Shown: positions 16,601 through 26,700, numbered from the stretch's first letter. The stretch: 55,957 nt of DNA from Candidatus Kapaibacterium sp. (GCA_028284775.1 JANQRB010000067.1:1-55957); one strand, 5' to 3'. Numbers and translations: made by a program. The notes: generated by a model not told the origin, from the letters alone.

Positions 16601-19600
16601 TGTCGTAACGATCATTGAGCGGACCAACACGCTGCAGGAAACCTTCTTTATCGAAAAGTCGACAACCAATCAGCTCTCTTTCGTACGCTCGTCAACGGCG
16701 ACGCTGAAGCAGCAGGGCCCGTTTGAAACCAACTCCGGTTATAACTATACGCCGATTCCGGTTTCTGACGACTTCGATCGCAGCATCCCTGAGCATCTGT
16801 TGATGCAGGGCCATGTCTATGACATTTTTGACAAAGGTACCGACGCCAAATCGCTTGACTATGCGAATCGTCGGATGGCTCGTATCGAAGACTTTGCAGT
16901 CGGCGTTCCACCGCGCCTGCGCGTCTTCGACGATGCGACCAAGCCTTCGTACAACAAGGTTGTCAAACGCTGGACGCGCGATCCTTTTGTAGCCGATGTC
17001 GACTCGCGAATCGCTTTGATGCAGACTGAATATGTCGGTAACTCGCATCCGATCGGCTATCCGCTCTTCCTCGAATCCTACATCGACTACGATGGTGATG
17101 TTAACAAGAGCAACAATGACAATCGTGCGATTCACGAAACCGTGTACTTCATCATTAACGAGAATACCGGTGACTTCGTACGCTGCAACCTCGAGCAGGT
17201 CAATACGGTCAGCGAAGTTTTCCGCGGTCGTTGTGAATTAATTCCCGATTCCTCGAATCGTTTCTTCAATCCGCTCGACAGACGGACGGCTGAAAATCTC
17301 GCTAACTTTGGCGGCGGTGCTGCATTGCTGCAGAACATCAGTGCCAAATTCCAGCGTGAAAATTCCGCTACGCATTTTAATGCTGCCAGGAACGAAGACC
17401 TCGCAGCGCTTCAAGGACGTCGCTACGAGACGCTTCCTTCGCGCACCGGCGGTGCTGAATTCAACTATTCGAATCGTCCCGAACTCGATCCGAGCGTACA
17501 ACTGTCCCACTATGGCGGCGAGCGCTTCAACGCGCTGCCGGTACGTGTTGGCGACACTGTTCGTGTTATCTCGCGGACGGTACTGTGGAAAGACGGTGTC
17601 AACACGGCCATCGATCGTGGTCTGAAATTCGGTATCAGCGCCTCGACACCGCCGCCGGTTCTGACAGGCTTCAAGTTGAAAGCCGAAGTGGAGCAGATCG
17701 AAGGCTATGAGCCCGCAGACGGTATCGACGTCATATTCCTGACGGAAGATCTGCCCTATCCCTTTGCAACAGACGAACTAGATGTTCATCCCGGTCGCGA
17801 CTCGATCTTCGCCATTACGGCTGTCGATACGAACCGATTCTGGAATCCGAACTCGATCTTTAATCCGTCGAACAGCACCGGCCTGGAATACGAATGGGAA
17901 GTTGAGCCCAACTCCGGTCTTTCGCACTGGCTGCAGTCCGAAACCTTCTATCCGGATCATCCGACGACCGCGACGCTTCACGGCGCCAACGGCTGGGTGA
18001 ATCTGTTTGGCCGTCCCACGAATCCCTATGTGGTTCCTGGAGGCGAGGTCGTAACGGTGCGTGCTCGCAACTGGGCGCCTCACTACCGTACTGTCGACGA
18101 GATGCGTGCTGGCGGTGTCAGTGAAGAAGAAATTGCCAAGTACATCTATCTGTATCGTCCGTATATGTTCGCTTGCGATTACGATACGGGCAACAGTCGA
18201 TTCCTGCAACAGGATTCAGTGAACTTCGGTTTCAACAACACGGCCGAATATCGCTTCCGCTTGATTGTCGTCGACAGCATCCCGGTCTTTGAAGAAGAGA
18301 CGGCTACCTGTCAGAAGGGCGACGGCGATACCCTGGTTGCAAGCGTGATTCGCTCGGGCGACAACTTCATGCGTTTCCGGGTCGATGTTAATACTGATGA
18401 CGAGCGCGAAGATGCTGACGCGGCCGCTTTGGGCTGGGACTTCCGCTACGGACGTACGGCTTATTCCTTCGAAGTCAAGGATATCCGCCCCAATCCGGAA
18501 GATACGGCAACCGATCGCCTCTTCCAGAATCGTCCGATCTGGCTGAGCAATCAGTATCTGCTCGACGAAGCCGATCAAGCCGATCCATTTGCTGTTGCTT
18601 TCACCGACATCGGTCTTCTGAACGTTCAGATTCCCTGGGCGGACGCAGAGCAACTGCTTACTCCGGTTGATGCCGTCAACGGTTCGATGATAAACGATAC
18701 GTCTCTGACAGTGGTTGTCAGCGACGGACACGGCGGAATTAATTCGCGTTCCTACAACGTGTTGATCAACTATTCGCCGGAAGTCACGACTAACTTCCTC
18801 GAATTGGCTGTCGAAGATGATGACTACAATCCGCAGTTGCTGGATTCCAGTCGCGCCATTAGAGCCTTCGACCCGAACTTCGATCAGCGTCTGACCTTCC
18901 GTTTGCTCTACGAAGCCGATCAGGCCGAAACCATTCTGAAAGATCCTTGCTTCCCCGAGGCGGGCGATTGGAATGATATTGTTAGCACTGCGTTAACACC
19001 GGAATGGCTGTTGATCGATCCAGTCAGCGGTCGCCTCTACGGCGCACCGCGCGTCAACGATGCACCGCGCCTCGGCGGCGACGCTGAAACGGTCACTGTG
19101 CTTGTGACGGATGAGTGCGGGCTAACACACGTACGCCAAATCACACTCGAAATCGATATGGTTAACCACAATCCTACGCTGGTCGAGTATCCTGCCGTGG
19201 ATTGTGTTGACGAAGACGGTACCTACACGGGCACCTTCGAAGTTATCGACATCGACCTTCAGCGCGCCGAACCCAATGATGCTATCGAGCGCATTACAGT
19301 TGAAGTGATCGAGCCGGCCGGTTGGACGGTAGCGCCGAGCACGATTGTCGGTGGTATCGATACCGATCGCGCTGAATTCGAGATTTCCGGAACGCCGCCG
19401 CCGGCGCGCGACCGCAATCCCGACGGTACCGTAACTGTTCGCGTTCGCGCGACGGATTCGGAAGGTGAAGTGACGGAATTGGTCTTCCGCATCGCTGTCT
19501 CCCAGGCTACCGACTTCCTGAGCGAAGTTGCCATTACCAATAGCCTTGGCGCATTCCAGATTCTCCAGTGGGGAACCGGCGCGAATGCGACGACAGGTAA

Positions 19601-20357
19601 AGACGCCAACGCCGGCGGTGAAGGTAAACTCGATTCGAACTATTGCGAATTCGAAATTCCGCCGATTCCGCTGAAGCCGATCTTTGACGCTCGCTGGGAT
19701 ATTCCCAATCGTGAAGGCACCGTGCGCAATATCGTACCGCCGACGTCGAACAAGGCCCTGACAGCTATCTTCCAGGCCGGCGGCGCCGAATCGGCTCTGA
19801 ACTATCCGATTCAGATCTGCTGGGATCGTTCAATCCTTGAAGCAGCGCCGCGTCCCGGCGATGATCAGGATTACTGGATCCGCGATGGTAACACGAAGGG
19901 TAACCGCTTCCTCATCAATATGCGTGAGCCGATTCCCTACAACCGGCGCACCAATGACGTCCTGCTGCAAATCCAGGGCGATTCGGTCTGGGTCCGCATT
20001 CTGAACAGCAATATCACGGGCTTTGAAATTGTCCGCGAGCCGACGACGCTGGTGAATGTCTGGGAACAGCCCGAAGGCGGCGAATCCTTGCTGGCGCAGA
20101 ATACACCTAACCCCTTCAGCGGCAATACGGTACTTTCCTATCGTGTGGAAAATGCCGGCAACCTGATGCTGGAAGTGTATGACGCTATCGGCACTAAGGT
20201 GACCACGTTGGTTGATGATTACTTTGTACCTGGTGAATATAATGTGAAATGGGATGGTCGCAATGCGGCTGGCCAGGACGTAGCGGAAGGTGTTTATACC
20301 TATCGGATGTCGGTCAACGGTCAGGTTTACACTCGCAAAATGATGTTGATGCGTTGA
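13662..20357 (+). CDS. Giant T9SS-secreted protein with Pmp-like beta-helix and Ig/cadherin-like modules
   Basis: 2,231 residues from the ATG with the GGAGGG ribosome site. A signal peptide (MQRWFRAVILAVAWISISS, cleavage near YAQ) precedes a beta-helix start (RLRVSGALVIEPGTTVEF). About 280-980 carry many repeats of GGA[IL]Y and FxxN, for example GRGGAIYQ, FLGNQAEVDGGAIF and FRDNWAGLSGGAI, the pattern of chlamydial polymorphic membrane proteins. The middle (about 1000-1650) is not recognised. About 1670-1950 hold putative Ig/cadherin-like domains (LLIDPVSGRLYGAPRVND, VRVRATDSEGEVTELVFRIA). The C-terminus (from about 2143) is a FlgD-Ig-like T9SS sorting domain: LLAQNTPNPFSGNTVLSYRV, WDGRNAAGQDVAEGVYTYRM. 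Expected at the cell surface or released, probably as an adhesin or surface-layer component (inferred). It heads a cassette of cargo genes. Confidence 0.88.
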   Translation: MQRWFRAVILAVAWISISSVLYAQPPVELITGEIGPNDVRVLSKDTLYTIDGRLRVSGALVIEPGTTVEFKPNGRLVVACGGRVLADGQVFAIYNNPFDPLATPKFNNPSDFYSGYADLDYFIAPGVYTAPNIGEPTVNFNKADDLFRVNLGTAPQLQNLTVGAAMLYHLSRIDFADKDPNINQRPWRRPGGRDINVEPDRITFRGNPVNDFSRDWGHIVVMPGARAAYFRDVDFQNMRKDSTVDRFITNEPYYEAPDGVNPVPFQRLSERMTAMTQGSGGALTTMSVRTWLVNCNFEDNFARYRGGALQILEAPLDDFGAGTGPAVYEDSRSIVAGLDFYPLGTNPNVTNYATGEEIDQQIPAIDDLRNSSPEPLTDKQRQLVDDGRLAVYLCRMRRLTFRNNQVLVSKHDQLLDNGVPIGTKDILDEAADIEARPDRQFRNLAFGGAMYISGRKLMQISFGNNHDCAPESDFILFEGNIARNLQPGGSSSQGARGGAVYVGTNTSVIFAGRFINNETQLDFNSNLGDFSQGGAIYGSVNAPLINIRGGRQQLDAQVTYFEGNKSGRGGAIYQAVNPLSIANRVPSPVIGGSDFTLTTRDYGFNIKFLGNQAEVDGGAIFTSKNMLVNGAGGTVGTATNYGGRFRVEFRDNWAGLSGGAISVDIRLPLTVENRRVRIVRTQFTGNTVASVSVDDGSVKGGGAIYAHRADLYEVRATEFLNNTVYHGNGGAIAMVDVRRESNRNFVTDFDLLDSEGSIIEDTAAASQQPYTYNTSLPPDARSLTRFLGNRAIPDLDQMGSGTTQVGDVLRTHPNTNLAENGTGLGGAIYVLDQTDISRLIREDRLHFNRVRFQDNEAYSGAVVYSDNYDLEIALQRSLITGNMATSEVGMEQNAIFGPFVNGINPASSDLAGAVLYGEMVGPIPYADPHTGSNAIYDNGARFLIRLPDAPDTKGTLARGDIGAGKIDNMQGNYWGRSEANVVTIIERTNTLQETFFIEKSTTNQLSFVRSSTATLKQQGPFETNSGYNYTPIPVSDDFDRSIPEHLLMQGHVYDIFDKGTDAKSLDYANRRMARIEDFAVGVPPRLRVFDDATKPSYNKVVKRWTRDPFVADVDSRIALMQTEYVGNSHPIGYPLFLESYIDYDGDVNKSNNDNRAIHETVYFIINENTGDFVRCNLEQVNTVSEVFRGRCELIPDSSNRFFNPLDRRTAENLANFGGGAALLQNISAKFQRENSATHFNAARNEDLAALQGRRYETLPSRTGGAEFNYSNRPELDPSVQLSHYGGERFNALPVRVGDTVRVISRTVLWKDGVNTAIDRGLKFGISASTPPPVLTGFKLKAEVEQIEGYEPADGIDVIFLTEDLPYPFATDELDVHPGRDSIFAITAVDTNRFWNPNSIFNPSNSTGLEYEWEVEPNSGLSHWLQSETFYPDHPTTATLHGANGWVNLFGRPTNPYVVPGGEVVTVRARNWAPHYRTVDEMRAGGVSEEEIAKYIYLYRPYMFACDYDTGNSRFLQQDSVNFGFNNTAEYRFRLIVVDSIPVFEEETATCQKGDGDTLVASVIRSGDNFMRFRVDVNTDDEREDADAAALGWDFRYGRTAYSFEVKDIRPNPEDTATDRLFQNRPIWLSNQYLLDEADQADPFAVAFTDIGLLNVQIPWADAEQLLTPVDAVNGSMINDTSLTVVVSDGHGGINSRSYNVLINYSPEVTTNFLELAVEDDDYNPQLLDSSRAIRAFDPNFDQRLTFRLLYEADQAETILKDPCFPEAGDWNDIVSTALTPEWLLIDPVSGRLYGAPRVNDAPRLGGDAETVTVLVTDECGLTHVRQITLEIDMVNHNPTLVEYPAVDCVDEDGTYTGTFEVIDIDLQRAEPNDAIERITVEVIEPAGWTVAPSTIVGGIDTDRAEFEISGTPPPARDRNPDGTVTVRVRATDSEGEVTELVFRIAVSQATDFLSEVAITNSLGAFQILQWGTGANATTGKDANAGGEGKLDSNYCEFEIPPIPLKPIFDARWDIPNREGTVRNIVPPTSNKALTAIFQAGGAESALNYPIQICWDRSILEAAPRPGDDQDYWIRDGNTKGNRFLINMREPIPYNRRTNDVLLQIQGDSVWVRILNSNITGFEIVREPTTLVNVWEQPEGGESLLAQNTPNPFSGNTVLSYRVENAGNLMLEVYDAIGTKVTTLVDDYFVPGEYNVKWDGRNAAGQDVAEGVYTYRMSVNGQVYTRKMMLMR

Positions 20358-20374
20358 TCCGAACCCCAAAGCTT

Positions 20375-20404
20375 TTGCCGCCCGCTCGCAAGGGCGGGCG
20401 GCAA
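20375..20404 (+). terminator. Strong intercistronic hairpin after the giant cargo gene
   Basis: TTGCCGCCCGC (20375-20385) and GCGGGCGGCAA (20394-20404) form a perfect 11-bp GC-rich stem with an 8-nt loop, 17 bp after the stop. No T run follows, so it may be a partial terminator or an mRNA-stabilising structure that lets downstream cargo genes be expressed differently. Confidence 0.6.
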
Positions 20405-20469
20405 ATAAATCAGGTACTTTGCAACATTGAATACTATCAAATAAACCAACAATAGACCCAGGAGATTTT

Positions 20470-22476
20470 ATGAATTTGCGAAACACAGTTCTGGGATTGT
20501 CAGTGCTGCTGTTGCTGGCTTTAACGGCCGCGCCCTCCGAAGGGCAGATACATCGGTACTTCCAGAGCAACATGAAGAACACCCAGTTCACCGACTTGCC
20601 CGGTGCGCGTATTGTTCTTCCCGTGCAGGACTTTGTCGATCCGGCGACGCGATTTGTTGATCCCGACAACGGCTATTACTATGCTAACAGTCGTTTTGGT
20701 ATCGACCTCGGATTTAGCTTTGAATATGAAGGTCAGCGGTATAACCGGATACATATCAATGTTAACGGCTACTGTCTGTTCAGCACCGTTCCTCCTTTTA
20801 CCGGCTCTGATTTACCGATTCGTCTTTTCTTCAAAGACCCGCCGAACACAGTAGTCGCTCCTTTTTGGGGGGATCACTATTATCGCGATGGAACAGGTGG
20901 ATTTCTGCCTTCGGAGATTTCCATCCTGGAAGAAACGATTGTCGGGAGCGATGGCATTACGAACGTGAAGGTCTTTACGATTCAGTGGAAAGATCTCAAC
21001 ATCAACTACTTCTTCGATGCCAACGATCCGAATAATCCTTTGTCGCCTGATGCATCGGCGAAGCCTTCAAGTGTCGGTACCTTTCAGCTCAAGCTGTATG
21101 AGTCGGCCGCTGAAGGCGATCCGGTAATCGCGCCGCAAGGCAATATCGAGTTTCATTACAGCACAGTCGGAAATCCGCTGGTGCCGGGCGCGGTCAAGAC
21201 CTCGGGCTCGAGTGTCGGTCTTGAGTCGCATCCCTTTGGTCAGGCGCCGACCTCTTTTATGAATGGTCTGTTCATCGACAATCTCGATCCCTTCATCGGT
21301 CGTACCAATGAAGACGGCATTCCTGCCAATACGCGGACGCGGACGGACTTCACGTCGACCTGGTCGCCTTCGCGCGCAAACAACAATGTAATTTGTTATG
21401 TAGCTACTCCCCGCCCCGGCAAACTGGGATGGGGCGACGGCGACGCCAACCTCTCGCAGCTCCGCGGCAATAAACATTTTCTGCTGCCGCAGAACGAGTT
21501 CGTGACGATGTCGGACGTTATTACGATCATGCGTTCGGTGGTTGAATTCAAGCCGCTGGACAGCTCGATCCTGCGCGAAGCATATCACGGCGACGTGAAC
21601 CACAATGGTCGGTACTATTATTCCAATCGCAATGCCGACAATACGGCCGATGTGCCTCGGCATCGTCGCGACGTTCCGATCCGCTCGGAGAATGAATTTC
21701 AGGATATCCCCGAAGACAACTCCTTTATTGCGAGTCAGTTGTACTTCGAGGCCAATTCATTCGATGCCGCTATGATCGTCAACTATATGGCGGGCCGCGT
21801 GCCGGTTCTGCCCTGGCGTCTCGATTCGGTTGTGCCCTTCGGCAAGCTGGCGCTTAATCGCGTATTGCCGAATACGCTCAATGTAGCCAATGTTCAGCGT
21901 ATCGATGGACGTACCTATCGTATTCCGCTGAGCTTCGACGGTAGCGTCGATGGCGCGCTCGGCATGGAATTCTCGGTGAATGCTTCGATTGTGGATCTGG
22001 AAGGTCTCGAGCGTGAAGGAACGACTTTGCTTGCGCTTCATGGCAACAACAAAGTTTCGATCGCCGGGAGCGGAGATTTCAGCGAAGGTACCGTACTTGC
22101 GTATCTGACGGTCCAGACCGATGAAGAGGTACTCGAGCTCAGCGGCCTGGAAGTTAACGATATCCAGAAAGGATCGGTCCAGGTACCGCTTACGAACGAG
22201 AGTAGCGTGTCGGTTGTCAGCTTTCCGAATCCTTTCAGTGAGCGTACGGACATAACAGTCGACGTTCCGACGAAGGGTGAGTATTCGCTGACGATCTTCG
22301 ATATGATGGGCACCGCCGTAGCCGATGTTGCGACGCTGAGCCTGGATCAGGGTCAGCATAGCTTTAGCTGGAATGGCGCCGATGCCGCTGGCAACCTGCA
22401 ACCTGCCGGTGTCTACTACTTCCGTTTTGAAGGCGCCGGCATTGTTTATCAGGGTAACCTGACAATCGTACGGTAA
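20470..22476 (+). CDS. T9SS cargo with nidogen-like, dockerin-like and cohesin-like segments
   Basis: 668 residues; AGGAG lies seven bases before the ATG. A signal peptide ends near EGQ. Residues about 40-270 resemble a nidogen-like sandwich (GFSFEYEGQRYNRIHINVNG, NTVVAPFWGD, GNIEFHYSTVG). Residues about 318-445 carry two dockerin-like calcium-loop/helix units, GDGDANLS...TMSDVITIMRSVV and GDVNHNG...FDAAMIVNYMAG, the second with a long insertion. Residues about 460-577 look like a cohesin-type sandwich (IPLSFDGSVDGALGMEFSVN, GTVLAYLTVQT). The end is a T9SS sorting domain (VSFPNPFSERTDITVDV, GVYYFRF). No catalytic domain is visible, suggesting a structural or scaffolding role outside the cell. 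The next gene starts 8 bp later. Confidence 0.85.
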   Translation: MNLRNTVLGLSVLLLLALTAAPSEGQIHRYFQSNMKNTQFTDLPGARIVLPVQDFVDPATRFVDPDNGYYYANSRFGIDLGFSFEYEGQRYNRIHINVNGYCLFSTVPPFTGSDLPIRLFFKDPPNTVVAPFWGDHYYRDGTGGFLPSEISILEETIVGSDGITNVKVFTIQWKDLNINYFFDANDPNNPLSPDASAKPSSVGTFQLKLYESAAEGDPVIAPQGNIEFHYSTVGNPLVPGAVKTSGSSVGLESHPFGQAPTSFMNGLFIDNLDPFIGRTNEDGIPANTRTRTDFTSTWSPSRANNNVICYVATPRPGKLGWGDGDANLSQLRGNKHFLLPQNEFVTMSDVITIMRSVVEFKPLDSSILREAYHGDVNHNGRYYYSNRNADNTADVPRHRRDVPIRSENEFQDIPEDNSFIASQLYFEANSFDAAMIVNYMAGRVPVLPWRLDSVVPFGKLALNRVLPNTLNVANVQRIDGRTYRIPLSFDGSVDGALGMEFSVNASIVDLEGLEREGTTLLALHGNNKVSIAGSGDFSEGTVLAYLTVQTDEEVLELSGLEVNDIQKGSVQVPLTNESSVSVVSFPNPFSERTDITVDVPTKGEYSLTIFDMMGTAVADVATLSLDQGQHSFSWNGADAAGNLQPAGVYYFRFEGAGIVYQGNLTIVR

Positions 22477-22484
22477 GCAAAAAG

Positions 22485-23738
22485 ATGGTACTTCTGCAGT
22501 TACGATCTTTGAAAAGTTTGATGGTGTTATGTCTGCCGGCAGTACTATTCTGCCGGCAGACCGACGCCCTCGCGAACGTTGACACCTTTATCGGCAACGA
22601 TACGATCAACGTCTGCAAAGAGTCGCGCAGGATCGTCGTCACAGTTGAAGTCGGCGATATTTTCGCCGCTGACAGCTTGCTAGGATATGATGTTTCCGTA
22701 ACATTCGATCCTCGCTTTCTGGTGCTGGATCGGGTTCTGACGATCGGCACGTTGTCCGAATCATTGGAAGAAGGAACGGCGGAGGATTTTAGGCGACCCG
22801 GCGTTGCCAACATTCAGGGATTCAATCTCTTAAGCTTTATGAAATCCTTTGGCAACAGACCCCTCATTGCACTTTCGGGCGAATATTTCGGTGACTGCGC
22901 GGATGAAGCGCTGATAGAAATTGCCGAAGTCACATACTCGAAATTGCAGCCGAATGGCGTCACGACGGTCGATGTCGACGGCAATATCCTGGAGATCGGC
23001 AAGGTTGTGGCGCTTGAAGAAGCGGAGGAAAGCAGTCAGGTCGAAATCGAAATCGGAGCCGAAGAGGAAGTCGTCCTGGCGGAAGGTGCGCGGCAGTCGG
23101 CAGTAATACCCATCAGACTTAAAGATAGAAGCGAGCGCGGCATAAGCGAACTGAGCTTCGAAGTGAGTATAGCGGACGGCAGCCAGTTTGAACTACTGGA
23201 AGTGCGTAGCGAAGAAGACGGCGTTACAGTTGAAAAGTTCGCCAGACAGGAGGAGACCGAAGGACTATATGATGTACGATGCACGATATCCACGACCGCA
23301 AATGTCGCCGAGCAATTTCTCAGCCTGCGCGTGGAAAATATTGAAAACCTCGATGCGGAGAGCGATTTAGTGCTACGCCCGGTTCAAGTCAATACGTGTT
23401 CATGTGTTTCACAATTACTTGGATCAAGCGTTGTACTGAAAAGCGTCAAAAAAGACACTACTGTCAGTACAGGTCTGCAAGACGCGATACAAGACAAAAA
23501 GTCTGTAAAAATTGTTGACAGTGGAAGTGAGTGGATCATCGAAAGTGTGGTGGAAGGCTTGTTTCTTGCAAATGTCAAAATATATACGGTCCTTGGACAA
23601 ATGTTGATAAACAAAAGTGTTGCGATCTCCAATGGAGCCGTGACAATCCCAATTGATTCGCTTGTAAAGGGAGTTTATCTTTTGGACCTTGAGTTTTCAG
23701 ATGCAACAACATTGAAGATGAACATTAGCAAACAATAA
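22485..23738 (+). CDS. T9SS cargo with two cohesin-like domains
   Basis: 417 residues starting 8 bp after the previous stop, so co-transcribed. A hydrophobic signal segment (LKSLMVLCLPAVLF) precedes two beta-sandwich segments of cohesin character: about 30-175 (LLGYDVSVTFDPRFLVLDRV) and 185-305 (SAVIPIRLKDRSERGISELS, very rich in Glu). The C-terminal 90 residues form a T9SS sorting domain ending VKIYTVLGQMLINKS and LVKGVYLLDLEFSDATTLKM. The last 350 bp are clearly more AT-rich than the rest of the cassette, as if the sorting domain has a different history. The start is slightly uncertain; ATG at codon 13 is an alternative. Confidence 0.78.
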   Translation: MVLLQLRSLKSLMVLCLPAVLFCRQTDALANVDTFIGNDTINVCKESRRIVVTVEVGDIFAADSLLGYDVSVTFDPRFLVLDRVLTIGTLSESLEEGTAEDFRRPGVANIQGFNLLSFMKSFGNRPLIALSGEYFGDCADEALIEIAEVTYSKLQPNGVTTVDVDGNILEIGKVVALEEAEESSQVEIEIGAEEEVVLAEGARQSAVIPIRLKDRSERGISELSFEVSIADGSQFELLEVRSEEDGVTVEKFARQEETEGLYDVRCTISTTANVAEQFLSLRVENIENLDAESDLVLRPVQVNTCSCVSQLLGSSVVLKSVKKDTTVSTGLQDAIQDKKSVKIVDSGSEWIIESVVEGLFLANVKIYTVLGQMLINKSVAISNGAVTIPIDSLVKGVYLLDLEFSDATTLKMNISKQ

Positions 23739-23775
23739 ATTTTATTTCGTTCATTTTTTCAATCGGAGAATTAGT

Positions 23776-26700
23776 ATGCGCAAAAAGTATTCATTACTTG
23801 GGTGGAAACAGCAGGTAAGCGCATTGATTGCCGGGTTATTTCTTTTTCTGGCCGCTGCTGATACATCGGCCCAGAATCCCGAGCTTCCAATTCTGCGGCT
23901 GATTGCGGAAGCGCCAACCAGCCTTGGCAATAACACCTTCCATCCGGATAGGCGTATGTATTCGCCTCGTTCGGAAGACGGTAAGAAAAACCGTGAAATT
24001 CTCGTGCCGGTTTTAGTAAAGAATTGCTGGGAAACAAAACTTGACGTCGCTCAGGTAGAAGCGATTAAGAGTTTTACCATCAAGATGCAGTATGACGGAC
24101 GTGCCCTGAAAGCCGTCGGTATACAGAAAGTGGGTCCGCGTCCCGAAGACACGTATTCACTTGCCGCTAATTTTCGTCTCGATTGGGAAGACACGGAAGA
24201 CACAACGTACAAAGCGAGCCTCGGTTCACTGCCGGAACCCGACGGTCGTCGTATTCGTATTACGGGCACATCATCGGACTCGCTGCCTTTGTCGCCCGCA
24301 ATCGGAGGTATTTCGAACCCGGAGTGCCGTGATCGTCAATTCGTAGAGATGTTCTACATTCGTTTCGAAGTATTGGCACAGCCCTCAACGGTATCGGAAA
24401 ATTCGCCCCTGATCATTACGAATGATACCTTGATCTGGAACGATCGCAACGTTACGGAGCGTCAGTTCCCGGATGATCCCTTCCCTGATGAGTTCGAAGG
24501 ACTGGACGGTATCAACAACAGCAATACGCCGGACTTCGATGACAATGAAGCGACACGTCCCGGTGTGCTCTACCTCGTGGTGACGCAGATTCCTGAAATC
24601 GGCTTTTCGCCGACACAGGGTGCTAATGCTGTTGTCGAAGAAGTACCGAATACAGATCGCGCGGAATGGCGTTTGATCAACGCGATGACGATCGATTCGA
24701 TGGCTGTGGATCACGGAGCATTCGAAAACGTCACTCGCCGTCGCCTGGATGTCATCAATCTCGTACCCTCAACGCGTTTGACCGATATCAAAGTCGAGTC
24801 GGATCAACCCTGGCTGCGTTTCTGGACTGTTTCGCTGGATAAAAATCCGATCCCGCGTGAAACGCGCAAAGGTTTGATCGATATGATCGACAACAATATT
24901 CTGGGCGGTCTCGATCCGCTGGGCAATCCCACTGATCCGGATCCGACGCTTGTGATGGAAATCGTCTGTGATGCCGATGCCTTGCAGGAAACGAATAGCC
25001 CGGCCGGCGTTTACACCGGCTATATCACCTTTACGAGTGAGTCGGCATTGGTTTCCCCGGTACGTCTGCGCGTTACCTTCGTGATGTATCGCAATCCGAT
25101 CGAACCGAACACCGAAACTGACATCAATGAGCAGTTTACTACAGGACGCGGTATCGAAATCTTGGTCGAAAATTCGGGTGACCCGGTCGAACAGACCAAC
25201 CTGATTTTCGGCATCGGCGTTCGCGGCCGTACTGTCATTGACCCGCTCTTCGGCGAAACCGAAGCTACTGAGCCTCTGGACGGTTTCGGCGCCCGCTGGT
25301 TCCCGAAAGACGAAAATGGCGTGGATGTCGCTCTCAATGGTCTGGGTGACCTGACAGGCCGCTCTTCATCCCTTGATGTACGCGATGCCATTAACAACGA
25401 AAATACGATATCCTTTATCTGCCGCTTCAATGCCGGCGGTGAGGACAAATATCCCGTTGTATTGACCTGGGATGTCCGTGACTTCCCCGATGGTGCCGAG
25501 CTCTTCCTGCGTGACACGATCAATGGCGGTTTGTTCAGCACGAATATGCGGAAGGCAACCCGTGTTCCGGGTCAAGCCTCGCTCTTCACCTTTACGATTG
25601 AAGATGCGCGGATCAACTCCTTCCTCATTGAATATTCGCCACCGACAACAGTCCGTATTCCGGAGCTGAACAGCGGATGGAACCTTGTGTCGCTGCCGGT
25701 CTTCCCGGGAAGCAACTTCTATCGCGACGTGTATACGAATGCTCTCGAAGCGCCGCAATTCTACTCGGCCAACAGCTATCAGGTTGAGCCGCTGGGCGAG
25801 CTGCGCTTCGGCGTGGGATACTTCCTGAAGTACGGCGCGGTGCTCGACGAGTTTATTGCCGGTGTGACGGTGAATCGTATTGGCGAAGGTACACGTCACG
25901 AAGTGATTGTGCAGGAAGGATGGAACACCATCGGCGCACTCTCAACGGTTGTGGATGTGAACCAGATTCAGTTCCGTTCCTACCAGGGTGAGCCGGTGCC
26001 CGAGCGCGCAGGCGGAATCTACCGTTATCTAACCGATCGCGGCTATGAAGAAGTCAATGCGCTTCAAACCGGTATCGGATACTGGATGGCGATCGAAAGC
26101 GCCGATCCCGATGATATCGCAGTCGGTATTCTGGAAGTGGCCTTAACAAAAGCCGCTGCAACAACCAGTCCGCTCAGCGAGCGTGATCAGGTGATTGCAG
26201 TAAGTAAAGAGGTCTTGGTCAGTGATGTCGCCGGTCGCGAAGGCCGAGTCTACATCGCTCCCACGGACCATCAAATGAACATGAAGCGCTTCAACCTGCC
26301 GCCGGTGCCTTATGCCGACATGTTTGATGTCCGCTTTGCAAGCGATCGTTATATCGACAATGTCGATGATCCCTTCCTGATTGTCAGCGGCGCTGACTAT
26401 CCCGTTTCGATTACGGTTGCCGATCCTTTTGCCACGTATGCGGTCATCAATGCCGTGACGGGTGAAAATCTGGGTGTGATCGAAAACGGCGGCGACGTCA
26501 AGATCAGCGATGAGCGTATCAAAGCCATTAAACTGGAAAAAACCAGCGTAGCGGCCGCGACCTTCAGTCTGCAGCCCAACAAGCCCAACCCGGCCAGCTC
26601 GACGACGGCATTCGAATTCTCGGTGCCTGAGAAGTCCTTTGTGACGATCTCCGTCTACAACACGCTGGGCCAGGAAATTGCAACCCTGGGTAATGCGGAA

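Noticed and set aside
13662..20357. Repeat-rich region as a CRISPR array or tandem DNA repeat
   Set aside because: The repeats are at protein level (GGAI, FxxN) with variable spacing; no exact DNA repeat-spacer structure is present.
20470..22476. Interpretation of the cassette as a cellulosome
   Set aside because: No glycoside hydrolase domain is seen in any cargo protein, and the cohesin/dockerin resemblance is by pattern only.
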